Of a DNA stretch of 57,219 nt, positions 50,231 to 57,219 are shown one piece after another. The stretch spans positions 1 to 57,219 of the forward strand of contig CALGBY010000028.1 in NCBI GenBank assembly GCA_937886445.1. The letters run 5' to 3'. Every line of letters begins with the position of its first letter. The stretch's first letter is position 1. The notes under the pieces were generated by a model, which was given only the letters and a program-made list of their open reading frames with translations, made no database searches and was not told where the DNA came from. Both the position numbers and the translations under genes were made by a program. The stretch is from an uncultured Clostridia bacterium. Its GTDB lineage: Bacteria; Bacillota; Clostridia; Christensenellales; Aristaeellaceae.

Positions 50231-50259
50231 ATTATAACATATATAAAGTTATTCGTCAA
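50231..50259 (-). promoter_or_regulatory. Sigma-A promoter of yebC
   Basis: Minus strand TTGACG (50254-50259), 17 bp, TATAAT (50231-50236). Confidence 0.85.
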
Positions 50260-50328
50260 ACAATACTTTTAGGCAATACAGAATGATCACATTTCCATGC
50301 AGACTCTTTACACATGTTTTCGCCGGGC

Positions 50329-50357
50329 TTGACATCCTCCCTTCATAAAAGTAAAAT
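50329..50357 (+). promoter_or_regulatory. Sigma-A promoter of the first PIG-L gene
   Basis: TTGACA (50329-50334), 17 bp, TAAAAT (50352-50357). Leader about 45 nt; ATG at 50408. The 222-nt gap to yebC holds only the two divergent promoters. Confidence 0.8.
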
Positions 50358-50407
50358 GATTCCTGCACAGAAACGATTATCCATTTTTGATGTTTTGAGG
50401 CGCGACG

Positions 50408-51610
50408 ATGATGATGAGCAAGCTGTCACAATCCATAAAAGCCATAGAAAAATACCTGATTCCTGCTTTTTTATCCGTTATTTTGTTCTTTTCCGGCATT
50501 CAGGCCTTTGCCGAGAACGCGGAAGCCGCGGACATTGCGAAGCAATGCTCTGTTGAAGTCTCAACCAACAAAGGCAAAAGATCGGCGATGTTTTCCAAAG
50601 ATTACAAAAGCTACTGGGAAGGAAAGGATCACGGTACGATCCATGTAAAGGTAAAAAACGGAACCAGTCAGGGAATACAGATCAGCTTCTACGGGGACGC
50701 TCCCGAAATTTGCGTTACAGACAAAAACGGCAATATCATTGCCGAAAAGAATACAGGCTACCGCACAGAATACATTCCGTTTTTCTCCCCCTGCAGTGAC
50801 TTTACCGTTTCCGCCGCGGGAGACGGCGTTCTCAAGATCTCGTCTTTGAAGATCCTTTCGGAAGGCACTCTTCCCGGTTGGGTACAGCGCTGGGAGACAT
50901 TGGAACCGGGTACTGCCGAACTGATGCTTGTTTCCGCGCACCCGGATGACGAGTTGCTCTGGTTCGGCGGAATGCTTCCTTACTACGCCGGAGAAAACGG
51001 GCGGCGGGTGATCGTCGTTTACATGGCGGCCTGCGGTTACGCCTACCGCGTGAGTGAGCTGCTGGACGGTCTCTGGCACTGCGGCGTAAAGTGGTATCCC
51101 GAGCTTGGAACATTTCCCGATAAGGGTGCCTCCTCACTCGCTTCCACTCAAAGGAACTGGGGTAAAGGAGCAGCCGCCCTCAGAATAACGCAATTGATCC
51201 GGAAATACAGGCCTGCGGTGATCGTCACCCATGATATCAACGGTGAATACGGTCATTTTCATCATATTGAAACCGCGAACGCGGTCATCGCTTCCGCAAC
51301 ACGGTATGCCTCCGACCCCGGTTTTGACGCCGGATGCGGGCTTGAGCCATGGCAGGTGCAAAAGCTTTATATCCATCTTCTGAAGGAGAACGCGATCAGA
51401 ATGGACTGGCGTACACCGCTTTCTGCATTCAACGGCGAAACGGGTCTTTCCGTCGCGCGACAGGCTTTCAAAATGCATATATCCCAGCAGACCGGCCGTT
51501 ATGCCGTGAACGACAGCGGCAGGATGGACTGCAGTCTTTTCGGCTTGTACTATTCAGCTGTCGGAGAGGACATAATGAAAAACGATTTGTTTGAAAATAT
51601 ACCGGACTGA
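50408..51610 (+). CDS. Secreted PIG-L-type deacetylase, active site intact
   Basis: 400 residues. Signal peptide or signal anchor at about 17-35 (AFLSVILFFSGIQAFAE), a beta-rich region to about 160, then the PIG-L/LmbE domain with AHPDDELLWFGG (177-188) supplying His and Asp zinc ligands and catalytic Asp, and HDINGEYGHFHH near 275 for the third ligand. The family removes N-acetyl groups from GlcNAc-type sugars; here on an extracellular glycan. Substrate unknown. Paired with a CotH-like gene on the opposite strand 22 bp away. Confidence 0.9.
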   Translation: MMMSKLSQSIKAIEKYLIPAFLSVILFFSGIQAFAENAEAADIAKQCSVEVSTNKGKRSAMFSKDYKSYWEGKDHGTIHVKVKNGTSQGIQISFYGDAPEICVTDKNGNIIAEKNTGYRTEYIPFFSPCSDFTVSAAGDGVLKISSLKILSEGTLPGWVQRWETLEPGTAELMLVSAHPDDELLWFGGMLPYYAGENGRRVIVVYMAACGYAYRVSELLDGLWHCGVKWYPELGTFPDKGASSLASTQRNWGKGAAALRITQLIRKYRPAVIVTHDINGEYGHFHHIETANAVIASATRYASDPGFDAGCGLEPWQVQKLYIHLLKENAIRMDWRTPLSAFNGETGLSVARQAFKMHISQQTGRYAVNDSGRMDCSLFGLYYSAVGEDIMKNDLFENIPD

Positions 51611-51632
51611 AGCTTTCCACGCGTTTGGCCGT

Positions 51633-53267
51633 CTACTGTGCAGCCCCGAAAACCGAGTTGAGGTATTCAGTTCTCCCGGCCAGATATTTTTGTACATAAA
51701 TAATTTCATCATCCCATGTTTTGCAGGGTCTGTCATCTACCTTCTTTTTCAGCGCGTACGGCCATCTCGCGTGGTTCATCCCGGCTGCCGGTTCGATAAA
51801 GCCGGTATATGTGCCGTAAAAGCATACTCCTTCATAGATACCTGTTTGGTTTTCGCTGTCAAGCAGCGCCTGCAGCGCGGGATACAGCTTTTCCTGCCAC
51901 ACGCGGCATACTTCCGCTTTGAATTCGGGGTGGAGATTGTACATATTCTGCCAGAAGCGCTTCGGCGCGCCGTTATTGGTCAGGTAGTTTGTTTTGTAGT
52001 ATTCGCGCTTAAAGCAATGCTCCACATCCCACGGCGCGCAGGCATGCAGCTTTCCGTCTCCCGAAAGATCGGAATCCTTCCAGAAATAATGGCTGGAGCA
52101 GATGTCGATCTCCATACCGAATTCATCCAGCAGCCACAAAAGCGCGAAGCTTTCCATATCGATATACTCGGAAAAATGTTTGCCTTTATTGTTGCAGCCC
52201 GTTTTGGAATACAGTGCGTCCTCCATATCCTGCATAAAGCCTATGATATATTCCATTTGTCCGACAGTTGTATATTCGGGGCTTTTCACGCTGAAGATCA
52301 GCCCTTTATCCGTTGTCACCAGGCTTTTTTCGTCACGGGATTTATCGTAGGTATCCAGTTCCAGCAGGTATCCGCCGGTGTTGTCTTCCGGCTCGTTCTC
52401 TATTTTCCAGGCTTTCCCGTTCGAACTCCTTCCCTTAAGCGGCTTTACCGTTATCCTGCCGCAGTCTTCCGGCGCCTTTTCGTTGATCGCCTCGGTTTGC
52501 TTTTCAAGGTCGCGGATATCGATGCGTTCATTTCCGATTTCCATCTTTTCCGTAAGCATATATACCCCGAGATACTCGCCGTTGATATACAGGTCCGTCC
52601 ATCTGCTCTGCTGGGCAAAAGTCATTCCGCAGGCTGATGCAAGTGTATTGACAAGCATAAAGTTCAGCAGCGAGCTGTCTCTGTAATCGGGGATCAGCAC
52701 CCAGTTCTTATCCTTTCCCATGCCAAGCAGGTCTGCTCCCCGAGAAAGCTTGATCCCGTAGCCTTTTTTCGGCATGTCCCAGCTCATGTTGCCGCGTCCC
52801 TTGATCTGCTTCATTTCACCTGAACTGCATACCTTCCCTTCCCTGTCGATAAGCGTCATATTGCCCGCTATCGCCGGCTTGTTTCTGCCGTTCAGCTTGC
52901 TCAGCATACCGTCCTCAGCCAGTTCCACATACAGCGCCGGAATATTTTCGCTTTTTATGGTATCAAAGGCATATTCCGCCTGATCTGTTTTGACAGCCAG
53001 TTTCTCCCCCGGCACAAGCCGAACGGCAGTCTCCTCTGTTTTTCCGGATGAATAAAAAAGCGTGACCGAAGCATCGCATTCCGTGCAGAAGGACGGAAGG
53101 AAAAACATATGTGTATTATCCAAAAGATGATCGACCGTTTTGAATTTCCCGTCTTTGTATTCAAATACAAGCTCCGCCTTTTCGATTTTCGGCGTATAGG
53201 CATATGACGGGCAGGCAAAGGCGAACAGCATTGCAAAAACCAAAACGGCAGTCAAAAACCTTCTCAT
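51633..53267 (-). CDS. Secreted CotH-like kinase domain protein (1)
   Basis: 544 residues. Signal peptide at 1-23, then a beta-rich N-terminal part and the CotH kinase domain: IKGRGNMSWDMPKKGYGIKL near 155, DSSLLNFMLVNTLA near 197, LYINGEYLGVYMLTEKM near 227, and the acidic PWDVE near 412. CotH proteins phosphorylate secreted or spore-coat proteins using atypical kinase folds. The last acidic motif reads PWDVE where the second copy reads VWDYD. Promoter at 53298-53326. Secretion suggests action outside the membrane. Confidence 0.88.
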   Translation of the reverse strand: MRRFLTAVLVFAMLFAFACPSYAYTPKIEKAELVFEYKDGKFKTVDHLLDNTHMFFLPSFCTECDASVTLFYSSGKTEETAVRLVPGEKLAVKTDQAEYAFDTIKSENIPALYVELAEDGMLSKLNGRNKPAIAGNMTLIDREGKVCSSGEMKQIKGRGNMSWDMPKKGYGIKLSRGADLLGMGKDKNWVLIPDYRDSSLLNFMLVNTLASACGMTFAQQSRWTDLYINGEYLGVYMLTEKMEIGNERIDIRDLEKQTEAINEKAPEDCGRITVKPLKGRSSNGKAWKIENEPEDNTGGYLLELDTYDKSRDEKSLVTTDKGLIFSVKSPEYTTVGQMEYIIGFMQDMEDALYSKTGCNNKGKHFSEYIDMESFALLWLLDEFGMEIDICSSHYFWKDSDLSGDGKLHACAPWDVEHCFKREYYKTNYLTNNGAPKRFWQNMYNLHPEFKAEVCRVWQEKLYPALQALLDSENQTGIYEGVCFYGTYTGFIEPAAGMNHARWPYALKKKVDDRPCKTWDDEIIYVQKYLAGRTEYLNSVFGAAQ

Positions 53268-53297
53268 CTTTCTTCCTCCTGCTGCATGATCAATGGC

Positions 53298-53326
53298 ATT
53301 ATACCATACAGCGGCATCCGCTACAA
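53298..53326 (-). promoter_or_regulatory. Promoter of CotH-like gene 1
   Basis: Minus strand TTGTAG (53321-53326), 17 bp, TATAAT (53298-53303); short leader with AGGAGGAAG before the ATG. Confidence 0.7.
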
Positions 53327-53355
53327 CGGATATATGAATATATTACTGTTTCGCG

Positions 53356-53384
53356 TTGCGTGCAGGGCTCCGGCATGCTATAAT
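53356..53384 (+). promoter_or_regulatory. Promoter of the second PIG-L-like gene
   Basis: TTGCGT (53356-53361), 17 bp, TATAAT (53379-53384) with TG upstream. Leader about 25 nt to the TTG start at 53416. It overlaps the longer reading frame, which therefore cannot be translated from its first TTG. Confidence 0.75.
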
Positions 53385-53415
53385 ATCAGCACTACTTATC
53401 CTGGAGGTCACCGCT

Positions 53416-55215
53416 TTGAAGCCTGCTGCTTTTCTTTCAGCCATGCTCGCGCTGCTTATTACCGTCATGCTTTTTTCCGCCCCGGCATACGCGCTTTCCC
53501 GTGAGGAACAGGTAAAGGCCGTAACAGCCGATTCCAGAATGATCCGTTATGATGTACCGCTCATCGCCGTTGCCGCCCAGTCATCTGATCTTACCGTCAG
53601 CACCCTGAACGGGGTCAAGATCGGCAGTATCACCCGCGGCAAAAACTGCTACATCATTGGTGAAAGCGAAAAAGAGTATTATGTGGCCGATCTTAAGGGA
53701 AATACAGGCTATGTGCAAAGATCCAAGGTGAAGGACGCAAAGCGGATCAGCCTGTATACCGCCGGCCAGGAATGGGATCTGACCGTCGACGGTCTGAGCC
53801 TTCCGTTCCTGATGATCTTCGGCTCGGCTCCTTCGGAGTTTTCCGGCATGATCAAGAGCAATCTCCCGCTTACGGAGATCGCCGTTGATTTTTTCAATTT
53901 CAGAAACATCCGTGAGGACTGCGGCATCCATCTCTTTTTCACCGAAAAGGAAGATATCCGTTCCTTCGATCTTTCAGGTATCAAAAAGCAGATCCCTTTT
54001 TCCAAATTCCGTCCCGGTGACAGATACATGACCGTGACCGTACGGGCAGGAAACCTTGAAAAAGTGATCTACAACAGTGTTTTCTGCGTATCAGGCAATT
54101 TTTCCCGTCCCTACAGCGCCGTTAAGGACTGCACATACAGCATCAACGCGTCCAATCTTGAAAAGATCACAGACGGAAGCTGCCTGACCGGCTGGAAGAT
54201 GGGCGGCGAAAAAAAGCTGAAGGTCACCTTTCCGAAGGCGGCCGTCATCGACAGCATCCAGTTGGAATATCTGGATATCCGTCACGGTGTCACACTTCGC
54301 TGGACAGACGGAAAGGGAAATCTGCTTTCAGAGGTCTATGACAGCAACCCCGGAGATTTTTACATTCTATCCTACTCCGCTCCCGAAAACGCCGCGGCGG
54401 TGGAGATCGCCTGTGATGAAACAAATGTCCAGTTATCCGAGCTGTATGTGTTTGAAAAGGGAAAGAAAACCAATGTGGCTCAAAAATGGACAGAGGTTCC
54501 GGATAAGGTGGATGTCATGCTGGTCGTTGCACACAGAAATGACGAATGCCTGTTTTTCGGCGGGATCATTCCCTGGTGCGTATCGCAGGGTAAAACCGTT
54601 GCCGTTGTCTATATGACCGATCCCTCTCTCGGCCGTCCTTCCTACACAGAGACGCTGAACGCGCTCTGGATACTCGGTCTGCGCACCTATCCCCTCTACC
54701 TTCACATGGTGGATGAAAGACAATCCTGGGAGAGAAACATTCAGGACTGGGGCGGGTATGAAAACATGTACGGCAAGGTGGCGGAAGTGATCCGCAAGTA
54801 CAAGCCGGATGTTGTCATCGGGCATGATTTGAACGGAGAATTCGGTCACTACAACCATATTCTGACGGCGGACGCGACGCTGAATGGCGTACTGCTGGCG
54901 GGCGATCCTTCTGCCTATCCCGAAAGCGCCGCGCTCTACGGCACCTGGGATGTGCCCAAATATTACATCCATCTGTATAACCCCGATCAGCGCATCAATG
55001 TGGATTTTAACACTCCGCTGGAATGCCTGATGAACCTCTCTCCCCTTCAGACTGCTTATGTGGCCTTCGAAAAGCATACCACCGAAGCGCACCATAGCGA
55101 AGTGTACTCACTGGACAGCTTCGGAAAGGATTATGACAACACCTGCTTCGGCCTGTACCGTTCGCTGGTAGGCCCGGATATTCAGAACAACAGTTTCTTT
55201 GAGAACCTTGAGTAA
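53416..55215 (+). CDS. Secreted SH3b / discoidin-like / PIG-L-like protein with altered active site
   Basis: 599 residues from TTG 53416 (GGAGG 8 nt upstream). Signal peptide 1-26; a bacterial SH3-like domain at 58-108 (STLNGVKIGSITRGKNCYIIG, TGYVQRSKV); beta-rich region to 230; a discoidin/F5-8C-like domain at about 232-346 (NLEKITDGSCLTGWKMGGEKKL); and a PIG-L domain from 365. Its HPDDE motif is AHRNDE (372-377): the Pro and the catalytic first Asp are replaced (Arg, Asn), while the His and the second Asp, the zinc ligands, remain, as does GHYNH near 500. Metal binding likely, deacetylation doubtful. Probably glycan binding. It is 14 nt upstream of the second CotH gene. Confidence 0.86.
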   Translation: MKPAAFLSAMLALLITVMLFSAPAYALSREEQVKAVTADSRMIRYDVPLIAVAAQSSDLTVSTLNGVKIGSITRGKNCYIIGESEKEYYVADLKGNTGYVQRSKVKDAKRISLYTAGQEWDLTVDGLSLPFLMIFGSAPSEFSGMIKSNLPLTEIAVDFFNFRNIREDCGIHLFFTEKEDIRSFDLSGIKKQIPFSKFRPGDRYMTVTVRAGNLEKVIYNSVFCVSGNFSRPYSAVKDCTYSINASNLEKITDGSCLTGWKMGGEKKLKVTFPKAAVIDSIQLEYLDIRHGVTLRWTDGKGNLLSEVYDSNPGDFYILSYSAPENAAAVEIACDETNVQLSELYVFEKGKKTNVAQKWTEVPDKVDVMLVVAHRNDECLFFGGIIPWCVSQGKTVAVVYMTDPSLGRPSYTETLNALWILGLRTYPLYLHMVDERQSWERNIQDWGGYENMYGKVAEVIRKYKPDVVIGHDLNGEFGHYNHILTADATLNGVLLAGDPSAYPESAALYGTWDVPKYYIHLYNPDQRINVDFNTPLECLMNLSPLQTAYVAFEKHTTEAHHSEVYSLDSFGKDYDNTCFGLYRSLVGPDIQNNSFFENLE

Positions 55216-55228
55216 ATGAGGAGCCGGC

Positions 55229-56956
55229 ATGCGCAGAAAAACAGCATTCATCATTCTGCTTCTTGTATTATCCGTTCTCCTTCCCTGCGCGGCGCTGGCC
55301 GCTTCAACGCCGTCAACGGTGTATCTGTGTGACGGCCGGGAGGAAGAGAAGGCCTCCGGCCTTCCTATCGACGCCATCAAGCCCTTCAAAGCATCTGACG
55401 GCAGTTACTGCTTCTGCCTTCCGTCGGGTATAGACATCTCCTGCATCAGGGTGTATCTGAAGGGCGGTCTGACCGGTATCACCGTAAACGGAGAAAAGGT
55501 CAGCAACCGTTCTGTAACGAACGCCTTTCACTCCGGCACGGACAATGCGATCGTCATCGGAAAGACAAAATACCGTGTCACAGTGCTTGTTTCCTCCAAA
55601 ATTCCTTCCGTTTTCCTGAACACCAAAACGGGAGGTCTGCGCTATCTCTCCGAAAGCAAAAAGGTCACCGAAGGTGGAGAGCTCGCTCTCAGGGATGAAA
55701 ACGGGATGCTCACCTACAGTGACGCGATCGACTATGTGCGTCTTCGCGGGAATTATTCTTTTCAGGTGGATAAAAAGTCCTTTCATATCCATTTGAAGGA
55801 AAAAATACCGGTTTTCGGCATGAAGAAAGCAAAAACCTGGCTGCTGCTTGCCAACTACGCGGATAACGCGCTTGTTCGTGACGCGCTCGCCTTTGACCTT
55901 GCCGAGGGGGCCGGTATGCCCTACACCATCGATTACCGCTTTTGCGACATGTATCTGAACAACGCCTATTACGGCACATTCATGCTCACCGAAAAGGTGC
56001 AGACCGGTAATAACCGTGTAAATATACCGGATCTGGAAGAAGCAACGCAGAATGTAAACAGCACACCTCTTGCCAAATCCGGCATAAAGGGAACAAATAA
56101 ATATAAGCCGGGCACTTACAAGTATTACGATATCAAAAAAGATCCCGAGGACATCAGCGGCGGATATCTGATCCAGCTGGAAATGAATAACCGCTATGCC
56201 GGCTCTACGGCAGGTTTTGTCACCTCATGCGGTCAGGCTGTCCTGATCAAGGAGCCGGATCATCCGTCCAAAGCGGAAACACAATACATTTTTTCTCTGG
56301 TGCAATCCTTTGAAAACGCGATCTCCTCTCCGGACGGGATCGATCCGGATACCGGAAAGTACTATTCCGAGCTTGCCGATATGGATTCGATGGTGTCAAA
56401 ATACCTCGTGGATGAGATCACAAAAAATCTGGACGGCAATAAATCAAGCTTTTATATTTACAAGTATACCGATTTTGTCAGCACAAAGCTCTATTTCGGC
56501 CCGGTTTGGGATTATGATAACTCCTGCGGAAATTTCTCCTCCGATATCTATAAAGGCATCACCAATGTTCCGGAAGGCCTGTTGACCGGTGTCAGAACGG
56601 GTGCGGAAAAGCAGCGCGAGGCCTATTTCTGGTTCCCTAAGCTTTATGAGCATGAGGACTTCCGGCAGGCAGTGAAAAAGGCCTACCGTGAAACCTTCCG
56701 TCCGATCATTCTCGTTCTGCTTGGTATTGAAGAACCTTCTGACAGCACCGGCAGGGCCAGGTCGCTTGATGACTGGGAAACGCTGCTCAGTGATTCTGCC
56801 GCCATGAATTTTTCTCTCTGGCGCACATTGAACCGCGTCAACCGGGATTTCCCCATCAATACCGGGGCAACCTATCATGAAACCGTTGACTATGTGCGCA
56901 ATTTTCTTACCGCACGCCTCGCCTATCTGGACAGTATCTGGCTGAACGGGGATTGA
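55229..56956 (+). CDS. Secreted CotH-like kinase domain protein (2)
   Basis: 575 residues. Signal peptide 1-25 (VLLPCAALAAS), a beta N-terminal region, then the CotH domain: VRLRGNYSFQVDKKSFHIHL near 170, ANYADNALVRDALA near 208, MYLNNAYYGTFMLTEKV near 241, GGYLIQLEMNN near 311 and PVWDYDNSCGN at 425-435. Second of a pair with the first CotH gene; here the acidic motif is complete (WDYD). Probably phosphorylates secreted targets. Co-transcribed with the altered PIG-L-like gene upstream. Confidence 0.88.
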   Translation: MRRKTAFIILLLVLSVLLPCAALAASTPSTVYLCDGREEEKASGLPIDAIKPFKASDGSYCFCLPSGIDISCIRVYLKGGLTGITVNGEKVSNRSVTNAFHSGTDNAIVIGKTKYRVTVLVSSKIPSVFLNTKTGGLRYLSESKKVTEGGELALRDENGMLTYSDAIDYVRLRGNYSFQVDKKSFHIHLKEKIPVFGMKKAKTWLLLANYADNALVRDALAFDLAEGAGMPYTIDYRFCDMYLNNAYYGTFMLTEKVQTGNNRVNIPDLEEATQNVNSTPLAKSGIKGTNKYKPGTYKYYDIKKDPEDISGGYLIQLEMNNRYAGSTAGFVTSCGQAVLIKEPDHPSKAETQYIFSLVQSFENAISSPDGIDPDTGKYYSELADMDSMVSKYLVDEITKNLDGNKSSFYIYKYTDFVSTKLYFGPVWDYDNSCGNFSSDIYKGITNVPEGLLTGVRTGAEKQREAYFWFPKLYEHEDFRQAVKKAYRETFRPIILVLLGIEEPSDSTGRARSLDDWETLLSDSAAMNFSLWRTLNRVNRDFPINTGATYHETVDYVRNFLTARLAYLDSIWLNGD

Positions 56957-57030
56957 TCCGGGTCATTCATTCTCATACCGAACGCAATTATACTCTTCTG
57001 TATCTGCCGTTATCCTGTTCACAGAACTAT

Positions 57031-57048
57031 CCGGCGTTCCTCCGCCGG
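57031..57048 (+). repeat. Hairpin after the last gene
   Basis: CCGGCG and CGCCGG with a 6-nt loop, extended by outer ATCCGG/CCGGAT. A T7 run follows about 30 nt later, not directly adjoining. It may be part of an imperfect terminator for the CotH gene. The remaining sequence to 57219 shows no gene I can support. Confidence 0.4.
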
Positions 57049-57219
57049 TCTCCCGGATACCGATCGCGCGCGGCAGCTTTTTTTCTGATCGTTCCCGATA
57101 AGATGGCCACCCTGTGTCCACATTCTGCCATGCGAAGTGACACGGCGGTTTTCGCTTTTTCGGACAGGGCAATCGCTTATTGCAAAATAGTTAAAAATTT
57201 ATTAAGAAAGTATTACCAA

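Noticed and set aside
56963..57172. 69-codon minus-strand frame after the last gene
   Set aside because: No ribosome site, no family resemblance, and it covers a hairpin region; too short to support.

Overview
The window is a typical low-to-mid GC Bacillota chromosome segment. It carries ctsR-mcsA-mcsB-clpC, rimP-nusA-ylxR-ylxQ-infB-rbfA-nrnA-truB, a CotH/SpoIIE-type gene set, sigma-A promoters with 17-bp spacers and strong GGAGG ribosome binding sites. The best guess is an uncultured gut or rumen member of the Clostridia; I cannot place it more finely. I see no phage, insertion sequence, CRISPR array or rRNA. One tRNA (Leu, CAA) is present.

Layout, left to right. 1-5.6 kb: a flavodoxin-like reductase divergent from a MATE exporter, an esterase, and a membrane PP2C phosphatase. 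5.7-13.5 kb (minus): phosphohexomutase, a Crh-like HPr paralogue, and an operon GNAT - hydrolase - membrane-anchored MurF-like ligase - D-Ala-D-Ala ligase - ApgM mutase, joining glycolysis and peptidoglycan precursor synthesis. 13.6-21.1 kb (minus): a hypothetical gene, then a polyamine operon (XRE-cupin regulator, potA, potB, potC, potD, secreted phosphodiester-glycosidase-like protein) with its promoter and two matching operator palindromes. 21.3-25.7 kb (plus): the CtsR heat-shock operon with a CtsR-type box. 25.8-30.2 kb (plus): a BTAD regulator, mnmE and a Rho homologue, then tRNA-Leu. 30.6-40.4 kb (minus): a second glycosidase-like secreted protein and the nusA-infB operon. 40.7-47.7 kb (minus): a 1881-residue secreted protein made of about 58 repeats, and tilS. 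47.8-50.2 kb: trmN, a C39-like peptidase and yebC. 50.4-57 kb: two PIG-L deacetylase-like and two CotH kinase-like secreted proteins, interleaved.

The most unusual content falls into two groups. The first is rebuilt surface machinery: a PotB permease carrying about 340 residues of Ig-like (MBG-type) domains in its first external loop, next to a PotD that lacks a lipobox; the PIG-L/CotH cluster; and the giant repeat protein. The second is a run of family members that have lost catalytic residues while keeping their operon position: a Rho without its Walker A/B residues, a McsB without its nucleotide-binding arginines, a PIG-L with Asp to Asn in the HPDDE motif, an HPr without its histidine, and a GGDEF-like tail without its motif. 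All functional statements are by motif and context only; no database search was possible.
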